46,554 nt of DNA from JALOOE01 sp964423545. GTDB taxonomy: Bacteria; Chloroflexota; Anaerolineae; CG2-30-64-16. The position numbers and the translations under genes were made by a program. The DNA is taken from NCBI GenBank assembly GCA_964423545.1, contig CAYRFV010000006.1, forward strand, positions 1 through 46,554, given 5' to 3'. Each line of letters starts with the position of its first letter. Position 1 is the first letter of the stretch. Under the pieces are notes generated by a model, which was given only the letters and a program-made list of their open reading frames with translations, searched no databases and was not told the DNA's origin. Of the stretch, positions 35,869-42,664 are shown piece after piece.

Positions 35869-35881
35869 GAATGCCGGCACG

Positions 35882-35909
35882 AAAAAGCGGGCTTGTCCTC
35901 AGCCCGCTT
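35882..35909 (-). terminator. Rho-independent terminator after arsR
   Basis: A 9-bp stem AAGCGGGCT/AGCCCGCTT (35901-35909 with 35885-35893) and 7-nt loop, followed on the minus strand by a run of T (35886-35882). It lies between arsR and the arsM operator, so arsM expression probably relies on partial read-through or on its own start site. Confidence 0.8.
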
Positions 35910-35923
35910 CTATGCAACCCGCG

Positions 35924-36298
35924 TTATGTGCGGTGCTCGGCCAGATCCGTCAGGCGCAGCGACAGCCCCGCCTCCGGCTCGCAGCATCCCGGCAGCCAGG
36001 CCTCGATCTGATCCTTGAGCCAGCGCACGCCCCGTGAATCGAGGCAGTAGCAGGTCGCCGGACCTTCGATTTCCCCACACACCAGGCCTGCCTCGCGCAG
36101 GACTTTCAGGTGCTGGCTGATGGTGGACTGGGCGAGAGGCATCGCGTCCACGATGTCTTGCGTGATGCAGCTGCGTCGTTCGGCCAGGGTCTGGATGATC
36201 TGGAAGCGCACGGGATTGCCAAGCGCCTTGAGCATGCGGGCCAGGCGCGCCGCGTCGCTTCCCAGTCGGATAGGTTGGTGCCCACCTTGTTGTTTCAT
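35924..36298 (-). CDS. arsR: ArsR/SmtB-family arsenic-responsive repressor
   Basis: 124-residue winged-helix repressor: MLKALGNPVRFQIIQTLAE, the recognition helix LAQSTISQHLKVLREAGLV and the wing GEIEGPATCYCL. Cys residues that could bind As(III) or Sb(III) are C44 in the helix before the HTH, C74 and C83/C85 around the wing, and a C-terminal CC pair (C105, C106). The classical ELCVCDL motif is not present at its usual place (SCITQDI), so the sensor site is of a different layout. Adjacent ArsM supports arsenic as the inducer. Start ATG 36298, AGAGG 9 nt upstream. Confidence 0.92.
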   Translation of the reverse strand: MKQQGGHQPIRLGSDAARLARMLKALGNPVRFQIIQTLAERRSCITQDIVDAMPLAQSTISQHLKVLREAGLVCGEIEGPATCYCLDSRGVRWLKDQIEAWLPGCCEPEAGLSLRLTDLAEHRT

Positions 36299-36311
36299 GA
36301 TCAGCGCCTCT

Positions 36312-36333
36312 TATATCGTAATTATACGATATA
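36312..36333. promoter_or_regulatory. ArsR operator overlapping the arsR -10 box
   Basis: Inverted repeat with 9-bp arms TATATCGTA/TACGATATA around ATTA. The inner half-sites ATCGTA-N4-TACGAT equal those at 35853-35868. It covers the -10 box of the arsR promoter, so binding excludes RNA polymerase (autorepression). Confidence 0.85.
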
Positions 36334-36348
36334 GGGCCGGGTTGTCAA
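36321..36348 (-). promoter_or_regulatory. arsR promoter
   Basis: Minus strand: perfect -35 TTGACA (36348-36343), 16-nt spacer, perfect -10 TATAAT (36326-36321). Transcript would start near 36314. Confidence 0.85.
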
Positions 36349-36508
36349 GTCACACAGGGGCGCCTGCGCGGCAAGATAAGCTCCCACGCTGCAGAGAGAT
36401 GGCAAATGATGCGTGTCATCGTCGGTGCATTTCCTCGAGCCTCGGAAGCGGTGTATAGTCGGGCGGGCAGGTCGGTCTGGTCCGGACAAGGAAGAGGGGA
36501 GGATTTGT

Positions 36509-37360
36509 ATGGAGTTGTTAAGGAGACTTCAGGGGAAGGTCGCCGTGGTCGCCGGCGCGACTCGCGGCGCCGGCCGCGGCATCGCGTGCATCCTGGGCGA
36601 GGCAGGCGCGACCGTCTACTGCACGGGCCGCAGCGTACGAGGCCGTTCGGCGACCAAGAGCCGGCCCGAAACGATTGAGGAGACCGCCGAGCTGGTGACG
36701 ACGCGCGGCGGCGTCGGCATTCATGCGCAGGTGGATCACACCGATGCCGTGCAGGTCGCCGCACTGTTCGAGCGCGTGCGCCGGGAGCAGGGCCGCCTCG
36801 ATCTGTTGGTCAACGATCTGACCGGCGACGCGCACCTGGAGATGAAGCCGTTCACCGAGCATTCGCTGGAGCGCGGGCTGAAGGTGCTGGAGAACGGCTC
36901 ACTTTCGCACATCGTCACCAGCCACTTCGCCGTGCCGCTGATGGTCGGGACGCCGGGCGGGCTGATCGTCGAGATGACCGACGGTGTGGGCGATGAGCTG
37001 CGAGAGTGGAACTTCTACTACGACCTGGAGAAGGCGATCAATATCCGGCTGGCGCGCTCGCTGGCCCAGCAGCTGCGCAAGGCCCGGATCGCCGTGGTGG
37101 CGCTCTCGCCGGGCTTCATGCGCTCCGAGGAGGTGCTCGACCACCTGGGCGTCACCGAAGCGAACTGGCGCGAAGGGATCAAGAAGGATCGGTGGTTCGC
37201 TTATTCGGAGACGCCGTTCTATGTCGGCAAGGCAGTTGTCGCCCTGGCGTGTGATAAACGGATCATGAAGAAGAGCGGGCAGGCGTTCATCTCCGGGAAG
37301 CTCGCTCGCGAGTATGGCTTCACCGACGTGGATGGCGCCCAGCCGATCTGGGCGTATTAG
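36509..37360 (+). CDS. Short-chain dehydrogenase/reductase
   Basis: 283 residues, start MELLRRLQGKVAVVAGATRGAGRG at ATG 36509 (GGGGAGG 6 nt upstream). The Rossmann glycine motif is GATRGAGRG (16-24), followed by an Arg-rich CTGRSVRGR that suggests NADP(H). The active-site pair is Y171 and K175 in YYDLEKAIN. The usual NNAG loop reads VNDLTG. The C-terminal half has SPGFMRSEEVLDHLG and an unusually polar EGIKKDRWFAYSETPFYVG segment, which places it in the 'classical SDR with extended tail' group. Substrate unknown. Its last codons overlap the end of the decayed CBS gene on the other strand by 4 nt. A weak TATAGT lies at 36456-36461. Confidence 0.88.
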   Translation: MELLRRLQGKVAVVAGATRGAGRGIACILGEAGATVYCTGRSVRGRSATKSRPETIEETAELVTTRGGVGIHAQVDHTDAVQVAALFERVRREQGRLDLLVNDLTGDAHLEMKPFTEHSLERGLKVLENGSLSHIVTSHFAVPLMVGTPGGLIVEMTDGVGDELREWNFYYDLEKAINIRLARSLAQQLRKARIAVVALSPGFMRSEEVLDHLGVTEANWREGIKKDRWFAYSETPFYVGKAVVALACDKRIMKKSGQAFISGKLAREYGFTDVDGAQPIWAY

Positions 37361-37947
37361 GGTGAGCAACCGCCGCTCAGCGCCTCGAGCTTGACGGCTT
37401 CACGATCGGAGCCGACCCGGTCTGCCTTGACATGGACGCGACTCTGAGTTGTCCGGCGGGGCACGAGGGAGCGGCTCGCTCGCGGAGGGCGCCGGTCAAT
37501 CGGGAACCATATTCGCACCGGTAGGTCTTGCAGGTCGGCGCGGGTGACCACCCGCCGATCTGGCCCAGGCTGCGGACGAAGACCAAGGGTGACCGGTTCA
37601 GCGCCCGGATCACTTCGGTCAGCGGCGTAGTCGGCAGCAGCACTGCGGCAGCACTGCGGCAGCGCTGCCGCGTCATCGAACGGGTGGGCGAAGTCGCGAC
37701 ACGGTCTTTCGCCCAGCTCCGCTTGAATGATGTAACCGCTGATCAGCCCTTCGCGGCGCACAGCCGCGAAGTTCGAGCCGCGACGCACCATGATGGCGCA
37801 CACCACCGATGCGGTCGCCGTGTCGTCAAAGCTGGGCAGTGGCTCCGCGATACCGCGCGCCGTGATGCCGTGCGGGAGGGCCTTTTGTACGTCGTAGCGG
37901 GAGAGGTGCATGAAGGGCCTGTCACCTATCGATCGCAGTTCGCGCAC
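37357..37947 (-). pseudogene. CBS-domain protein gene, frameshifted remnant
   Basis: The frame beginning near 37947 has VRELRSIGDRPFM and then a CBS-like core FAAVRREGLISGYIIQAELGE. It reaches RDFAHPFDDAAALPQ and then loses sense at about 37660. The expected continuation (TPLTEVIRALNRSPLVFVRS followed by LGQIGG) is in another frame from about 37660 to 37555. The first frame resumes with VVTRADLQDLPVRIW at about 37553. So two shifts are needed: one at an 11-bp tandem repeat (37637-37669) and one of a single base near 37550. After PVRIW the family's membrane-like tail is replaced by Arg-rich sequence up to the stop. The gene follows mscS by one base on the same strand. Most likely decayed; a sequencing error could explain one shift but hardly the lost tail. 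Confidence 0.72.
37637..37669. repeat. 11-bp tandem repeat at a frameshift
   Basis: Two perfect copies of GCAGCACTGCG (37637-37647, 37648-37658) and a third, degenerate copy (37659-37669). Eleven is not a multiple of three, so gain or loss of a unit moves the CBS gene into another frame. Adding one unit would restore the first of the two frames. Confidence 0.85.
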
Positions 37948-37948
37948 C

Positions 37949-38770
37949 TCATGGGCTGACCAGAGTGAGGCCAGACCGGGTCAACGCATCGAGCGCCCGC
38001 TGGCGCAGCATCCGCGCGACATCGTACTGCTTGGCAGGCGGTGTCTTGGCTGTTATTCGAATCTGCACCGCCCGTTCGCTGAGGCCGTGCCAGGGCGCCA
38101 CCTCGGGCTGGTCCAGCAGAGAGGATGACAGCGCCGGCTCGGATTTCGCGTTCGCCAGTGCAGCCTGCAGGACGCGGCGCGCCTGCTCAATGTCCGCGTT
38201 GAGCGACAGGTTGAGATCGATCGTCACCAGCGCCCAGCCCTGGCTGGCGTTCGATACGATGCGCACCTCGCCGTTGGGCACGACCGTCAAGCGGCCGCTT
38301 GCCTCGCGGACATAGGTGGCGCGCAATGTGATCTGCTCGACCGTCCCTGTTACCGCTCCCATCGTCACGCTGTCACCCACGCGATACTGGTTCTCGAAAA
38401 GCACCAGCAGCCCGCCGATGAAGTCCTTGATGAGCGTCTGCGCCCCGAGCGACACTGCCAGAGTCGCCACGCCGACCGAAGCCAGCAACGGGGTCAGATC
38501 GACGCCAAGCTCACCCAATATCATCAGGGCGGCGGTAGCGATGATGATCGCCTGGGCAGTGGCAAGGCCGGCGCTCAGGAGGGTCTTCAGGCGCGACTCG
38601 CGGGCGGGGTCGCTATCGTCATGGTCGATCTGGCGCTCGATGCGTGTCGCTGCCAGCCGCGCAAAGCGGATCGCCACGAAGGCGAGACCGAGGGTCAGGC
38701 CGATCTGGAGCAGCTTGAGCAGCAGGAGTTGTCCAGAGACGGTTAGTTCGGACAGAAGTGGTTCCGGCAT
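37949..38770 (-). CDS. MscS-family mechanosensitive channel
   Basis: 273 residues, start MPEPLLSELTVSGQLLLLKLLQ at ATG 38770 with GGAGG 9 nt upstream. Three N-terminal helices; the pore helix is the Gly/Ala-rich LLASVGVATLAVSLGAQTLIKDFIGGLLVLFE (split about 97-128). Then the beta domain starts YRVGDSVTMGAVTGTVEQITLRAT, with VPNGEV as in MscS, and a C-terminal alpha/beta domain follows. Such channels open under membrane tension to release osmolytes. Driven by its own promoter and followed by the CBS remnant. Confidence 0.94.
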   Translation of the reverse strand: MPEPLLSELTVSGQLLLLKLLQIGLTLGLAFVAIRFARLAATRIERQIDHDDSDPARESRLKTLLSAGLATAQAIIIATAALMILGELGVDLTPLLASVGVATLAVSLGAQTLIKDFIGGLLVLFENQYRVGDSVTMGAVTGTVEQITLRATYVREASGRLTVVPNGEVRIVSNASQGWALVTIDLNLSLNADIEQARRVLQAALANAKSEPALSSSLLDQPEVAPWHGLSERAVQIRITAKTPPAKQYDVARMLRQRALDALTRSGLTLVSP

Positions 38771-38808
38771 CCCGTGAAGGCCTCCGGCGGCGCAGGTGAG
38801 CGACCTCA

Positions 38809-38837
38809 AGCATAGCGCGTTTGCCTCGGAGCAGCAA
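38809..38837 (-). promoter_or_regulatory. mscS promoter
   Basis: Minus strand: -35 TTGCTG (38837-38832), 17-nt spacer, -10 TATGCT (38814-38809). Divergent from the promoter at 38864-38893. Confidence 0.65.
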
Positions 38838-38863
38838 ATCTTGAGCGCAAGCGCAAAGCTTTC

Positions 38864-38893
38864 TTGACTGAATCACCCGGAGACAGGTACAAT
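38864..38893 (+). promoter_or_regulatory. Promoter of the DUF1269-like gene
   Basis: -35 TTGACT (38864-38869), 18-nt spacer, -10 TACAAT (38888-38893). Leader of about 50 nt before ATG 38950, which has a GGGAGGG box. Confidence 0.75.
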
Positions 38894-38949
38894 AGGCCTT
38901 CGGGAAGGCGACCTCTAGCTCCTTCATCACACCATCGGGGAGGGATGAA

Positions 38950-39435
38950 ATGTCAACCTGGATCGCAGTCAAGTTCACCGGCCAGGATGAAGCTGAACGA
39001 GTGCTCAAGTCGCTGCATGCCGCTCATGGCGATGGCGCGAGCCTCAGCATCGATGACTCAGCGGTAGTCAGCATGGACGCGGAAGGCAAAGTGAAGGTGA
39101 AGAATGCGGCCGATGTCGGCGTGAAGTGGGGCGCGGTCGGTGGCGGCCTGTTTGGCATCTTGCTGACCGGCCTGTTCCTTGGTCCCATCGGAGCCATCCT
39201 CATTGGCGCAGGGGTGGGCGCCTTGATCGGGAAGACCTTCGGCATGGGGATCGACAAGAAATTCCTTGAACAGGTGAAGGCCGCCGTGACACCCGGCACG
39301 TCCGCCCTGTGCGTCGTGGTTCGCAACGGCGATCCAAACGTCTTCTTCGGCGCCATCCGACCCTACGAGGGCGAGATCATTTACACGAACCTGGAAGAAG
39401 AGCAAGAGGAAGCGCTGCGCCGGGCTCTGCAGTAA
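38950..39435 (+). CDS. DUF1269-type membrane-associated protein
   Basis: 161 residues: an N-terminal alpha/beta segment (MSTWIAVKFTGQDEAERVLKSL), a glycine-zipper hairpin (about 62-95, GAVGGGLFGILLTG then PIGAILIGAGVGALIG) and a C-terminal soluble part with ALCVVVRNGDP and an acidic tail NLEEEQEEALRRAL. DUF1269 proteins share this arrangement; some are stress-induced membrane proteins, but the mechanism is unknown. It is divergent from mscS, which would fit an envelope-stress role; that is inference only. Confidence 0.8.
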   Translation: MSTWIAVKFTGQDEAERVLKSLHAAHGDGASLSIDDSAVVSMDAEGKVKVKNAADVGVKWGAVGGGLFGILLTGLFLGPIGAILIGAGVGALIGKTFGMGIDKKFLEQVKAAVTPGTSALCVVVRNGDPNVFFGAIRPYEGEIIYTNLEEEQEEALRRALQ

Positions 39436-39515
39436 GGCCGGCAGTCCGCCGGTGTGCCGGGACACAAGAGGGGGGCGACCCACCGGTCACTCCCTCTTTG
39501 CGTCGGGTGAAGCAG

Positions 39516-39558
39516 GTGCGCCTGGGCGACTCGTGCGCTTGGGCGACTCGTGCGCCTG
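39516..39558 (+). repeat. 17-nt tandem repeat before the lipoprotein gene
   Basis: GTGCGCYTGGGCGACTC occurs at 39516-39532 and 39533-39549, with a partial third copy to 39558. It sits in the leader region just upstream of the ribosome-binding site (GGAGG) of the lipoprotein gene. Confidence 0.8.
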
Positions 39559-39573
39559 GAGGATTGCACAGAG

Positions 39574-39996
39574 ATGATCGATCGACGGCTGGCGGTGCTG
39601 CTCGGCGCGACGGCCAGGGTCTGGGCGCTTTTCGCTCTGGCCGGCATCGCCGGCTGCGCCTCCGGCCCCATGCGCCTCGTCCCGCCGCCGGCCACGTCGC
39701 CGAAGATCACCTTCGATGTGTCGGGGATCGACTCCGAGGGGCTGCAGGGGCCCCCGGGCGGACAGGTGGCAGTCAGCTACGAATTCTGCATCCCCGACTC
39801 GCCGCAGGCGAGCGCCGAGGTGCAGCGTGTCGATCCGACTGCCCGCTGCACGGCAGGATCCCGCGGCCGGATCGGCTGCACGCCGGAGCAGGCGCTCTGC
39901 ATCGGCAGTACGCACCAGGCCAACTGGGCGGATGTGCTCAACGCTCTGGCTGCGCTGCCCTTTATCGAGCGCATCGACCGGAGCTATTTCGAGTAG
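39574..39996 (+). CDS. Small putative lipoprotein, function unknown
   Basis: 140 residues from ATG 39574 (GGAGG about 11 nt upstream). The N-terminus MIDRRLAVLLGATARVWALF leads to a lipobox LAGIAGC at about residue 28, so Lgt would modify it. The mature part is short and contains five or six Cys (YEFCIPDS, TARCTAG, RIGCTPEQALCIG), which may form disulfides, and a beta-strand segment ITFDVSGIDSEGLQGPPGGQVAVSY. No family recognised. The C-terminus WADVLNALAALPFIERIDRSYFE looks like a helix-strand unit. A similarity to heavily truncated secreted domains cannot be excluded. Confidence 0.6.
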   Translation: MIDRRLAVLLGATARVWALFALAGIAGCASGPMRLVPPPATSPKITFDVSGIDSEGLQGPPGGQVAVSYEFCIPDSPQASAEVQRVDPTARCTAGSRGRIGCTPEQALCIGSTHQANWADVLNALAALPFIERIDRSYFE

Positions 39997-40009
39997 GCGT
40001 CTGCGTGGC

Positions 40010-40747
40010 CTAATGGCCTGCCAGGCGTTCGCCGCCGTCCACGGGCAGCATCACCCCTGTGATGTATGGAGCCCGGGCCAGGAACACCACCGCATCGGCC
40101 ACATCTTCCGCGGCGCCCCACCGGCCCATCAGCGTGCGGCGAGCTGCCGCCTGGATCTGCTGCTCAGTGTATTCGGGAGGAGGAAGCACAGGGCCAGGCG
40201 CAACGGCGTTGACCCGAACGGCCGGCGCCAGCTCCATCGCAAGGGAGTAGGTCAGGTTCACGAGCCCCGCCTTGGCGGCCGAATGGGGCAGGTAGTTCCG
40301 GAACGGGGTCAGCGCCGATAGATCGACGATGTTGATGATGGCGCCATCGCCGTGCGCCGTGAGGTGGGGCGCGGCGGCCCTGGCGCACAGAAACGGGCCC
40401 TTGAGCGCGATGTTCACAAGTTGATCCCAGGCAGCCTCGTCAAGCTCCGCCCAGGGCGTTCTTCGCCAGAGTGACGCGCTGTTGACCAGGACATCCAACC
40501 GGCCCATCCGCTGCACCGCCGTGTCCACCAGCACCTGCACCTGGTCGCCCCGCGCAACGTCGGCCCGGACGGCCAGCGCCCGCCGGCCGAGCGCTTCGAT
40601 CTCCGCCGCAGTCTGGATCGCTGCATCCGCCGATGAGTGGTAGTTGATGACGACATCGGCGCCGGCCTTGGCCAGCGCCAGGGCAATGGCTTTGCCCACG
40701 CGCACGGCGCCGCCGGTGACCAGCGCCGCTTTTCCGGTGAGATCCAT
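40010..40747 (-). CDS. SDR family oxidoreductase (pteridine reductase-like)
   Basis: 245 residues, start MDLTGKAALVTGGAVRVGKAI at ATG 40747; AGGAG lies 8 nt upstream, better placed than for ATG 40753. TGGAVRVGKA, the NYHSSADAA after strand 2, NSAS (89-92) and AVRVNAVAPGPVLPP are the pattern of PTR1/FolM-like reductases. The catalytic Tyr position reads H155 in NYLPHSAAK with K159 kept, so a Tyr-to-His change, or use of the nearby Y152, must be assumed if it is active. It ends VMLPVDGGERLAGH, the usual SDR tail. Substrate could be a pterin or an unrelated carbonyl compound. Divergent from the molybdenum hydroxylase cluster. Confidence 0.85.
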   Translation of the reverse strand: MDLTGKAALVTGGAVRVGKAIALALAKAGADVVINYHSSADAAIQTAAEIEALGRRALAVRADVARGDQVQVLVDTAVQRMGRLDVLVNSASLWRRTPWAELDEAAWDQLVNIALKGPFLCARAAAPHLTAHGDGAIINIVDLSALTPFRNYLPHSAAKAGLVNLTYSLAMELAPAVRVNAVAPGPVLPPPEYTEQQIQAAARRTLMGRWGAAEDVADAVVFLARAPYITGVMLPVDGGERLAGH

Positions 40748-40919
40748 GTTCATCTCTCCTCGTGCGAGAATGGATGGCCGCAATCGGGTGACGCCAGCGG
40801 TGCGCTCATGATGGCATAGGTGTCCTCTCTTCGCAAATCGGGCGGCCGCGCAAAAGGTTGCGGATTTGAGCGCGACCTGTGCTATACTGTCGCGACTCCG
40901 ATTCATTGCGCTGTGAGCC

Positions 40920-41180
40920 ATGATCACGATCCAAGTTCAGTTCTTCGGAGGCCAGCACCTGTTCACGCGCCGCGTCGCCCCAGAGATCGAGCGCGCGCTG
41001 CCGAATGTGATGCTGCCCGATGGCGCCACTGCGGACGATCTGCTCCGGCTTCTCAATATCCCGACCGGCGATGGCCGTCCGTTCGTCAGTGTGAATCGCT
41101 TTGTCCGGCGCGACAACGTGCCTCTCGCCGACGGTGACCGCGTGCAACTGATCGCGACCGTGATCGGCGGCGCATGTTGA
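40920..41180 (+). CDS. MoaD/ThiS-like ubiquitin-fold sulfur carrier
   Basis: 86 residues. The beta-grasp pattern begins ITIQVQFFGGQHLF, continues VMLPDGATADDLLRLLNIP and FVSVNRFVRRDNVPLADGDRV, and ends LIATVIGGAC. Classical MoaD ends exactly in Gly-Gly, which becomes the thiocarboxylate. Here two residues (Ala-Cys) follow the GG, so it would need trimming or has another role. It opens the molybdenum hydroxylase operon and overlaps the next frame, consistent with a role in molybdopterin supply. ATG 40920 has no strong ribosome-binding site; a TATACT at 40883-40888 may be its -10 box. Confidence 0.82.
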   Translation: MITIQVQFFGGQHLFTRRVAPEIERALPNVMLPDGATADDLLRLLNIPTGDGRPFVSVNRFVRRDNVPLADGDRVQLIATVIGGAC

Positions 41181-41203
41181 TTCTACCGAAGGGGGTCGAG
41201 TTG

Positions 41204-42064
41204 GTGCCAAGATTCGATTATGTGCGGGCCTGTTCCGTGGCCGAGGCGGTGGAGCTCCTCGGCGATCTCCGCGTCGCCAGCCGGCCGCTGGCTGGAGGCA
41301 CCGATCTGCTGGTCTATGTCCGCCACGAAGCGCCGTCATTTCGCCGGCTTGTGGATGTCAGCCGTGTGGCGGAGATGAGGCGCATTGAGCGCCGAGGCGA
41401 TGAAGTGACCATCGGCGCAGCCGTCACCTTCACGGAGGCCGCGGCCAGCTCTCTGCTTCAGGAGGTAGCCGCCTGCCTGGTGGAGGCGTGCCTCTCGGTC
41501 GGCGGCCCAGCGATCCGCAACACGGGGACGTTGGGCGGCAACGTCGCCAATGCCGCGGCGTGCGCCGACTCGCTGCCGGCGCTGGTGTGCCTGGATGCGG
41601 TGGCGCATCTCCGCAGCCTGGCCGGAGAACGCTCGCTGCTCGTCAGCGACTTGGTGACCGGTGCGAATCGGACCACGCTCGGGGCCGGCGAGCTGATCAC
41701 CCATTTCACTTTCGCGGCGCCGCCGCCGGGCGTTCGCTCGGCGTTCACCAAGCTCGGCCGGCGCAACGCGCAGGCCATCTCGCGTCTGAGCATGGCCGCG
41801 GCCGGCCGGCGCGATGCGACCGGCTGCGTCGACTTCGTGCGGCTATCGCCCGGCGCAGCCACGGCGCAGCCCCGCCGCTTCACCGAAGTCGAAGCGATGC
41901 TGCTCGGCCGGCAGCCGACCGGAGACCTGCTGGCCGCCGCCGGCGCGCAGACCGCGGCGGTCATGATCGAGCTAACCGGCCGGCGTTGGTCCACCGAATA
42001 CAAGGAAGTCGCCATCCAGGCGCTGGCCGAGCGGACCCTGCGCCGGGTGCTCGAAGCCCGATGA
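41204..42064 (+). CDS. Molybdenum hydroxylase FAD-binding subunit (XdhB/CoxM type)
   Basis: 286 residues from GTG 41204 (MPRFDYVRACSVAEAVELLG), with GGGGG 7 nt upstream; TTG 41201 and ATG 41174 are alternatives, the latter overlapping the MoaD-like gene. FAD-binding PCMH fold: RPLAGGTDLLVYVR, VDVSRVAEMRRIE, VGGPAIRNTGTLGGNVANAA, and the C-terminal CO_deh_flav_C part with FTKLGRRNAQAIS. It passes electrons from the 2Fe-2S subunit to FAD and on to NAD or another acceptor. Followed by the iron-sulfur subunit after 39 nt. Confidence 0.93.
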   Translation: MPRFDYVRACSVAEAVELLGDLRVASRPLAGGTDLLVYVRHEAPSFRRLVDVSRVAEMRRIERRGDEVTIGAAVTFTEAAASSLLQEVAACLVEACLSVGGPAIRNTGTLGGNVANAAACADSLPALVCLDAVAHLRSLAGERSLLVSDLVTGANRTTLGAGELITHFTFAAPPPGVRSAFTKLGRRNAQAISRLSMAAAGRRDATGCVDFVRLSPGAATAQPRRFTEVEAMLLGRQPTGDLLAAAGAQTAAVMIELTGRRWSTEYKEVAIQALAERTLRRVLEAR

Positions 42065-42103
42065 CGCGGGGTCAAGCGTCATTTCCAATGCTGAGAGGTG
42101 CTG

Positions 42104-42586
42104 ATGCTGATCCAGATGACAGTCAATGGAGAGCCCGTGGCCGTGGAAGCGCCGCCCGACATCACCTTGCTCGACCTGCTGCGCGACACCCTGGGTCTCA
42201 CCGGTGCGAAAGAGGGCTGCGCCGTGGGAGAATGCGGCGCGTGTGCGGTGCTGATGGATGGCCGGCTGGTGAACAGCTGCCTCGTGCTGGCGCCGCAGGC
42301 GGCCGGCAGCGAGATCATCACCATCGAGGGTGTGCACGGGGCTGACGGCGGGCTGAGCGACCTGCAAGAGAACTTCATCACCTACGGCGCGGTGCAGTGC
42401 GGCATCTGCATCCCCGGCATGGTGTTGGCCGGCGAGGCGCTGTTGCTCCAGACCCTTACCCCGAGCCGCGCCGATATCCGCACCGCGCTGGCCGGCAACC
42501 TGTGCCGCTGCACCGGCTACCAGCAGATCGTGGATGCAATCGAGGCGACGGCGGCGCAGAGAAGACGAGGGATGCCTGGCGATTGA
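42104..42586 (+). CDS. Molybdenum hydroxylase [2Fe-2S] subunit (XdhC/CoxS type)
   Basis: 160 residues from ATG 42104 (GAGAGG 5 nt upstream). Two [2Fe-2S] clusters: the plant-type site C39, C44, C47 (GCAVGECGAC) with C59, and the unique site C99, C102, C134, C136 (QCGICIPGM ... NLCRCTGYQ). It links the molybdenum centre to the FAD subunit. The gene order FAD, FeS, Mo is that of the CO dehydrogenase/xanthine dehydrogenase family. Confidence 0.95.
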   Translation: MLIQMTVNGEPVAVEAPPDITLLDLLRDTLGLTGAKEGCAVGECGACAVLMDGRLVNSCLVLAPQAAGSEIITIEGVHGADGGLSDLQENFITYGAVQCGICIPGMVLAGEALLLQTLTPSRADIRTALAGNLCRCTGYQQIVDAIEATAAQRRRGMPGD

Positions 42587-42664
42587 ATTGTGACGAGTGA
42601 TGCGTGATGCGTAATCCCGTTCGCTGCACCTGCGAGTGATGCTTTTTTTGTGGAGCCATCAACC

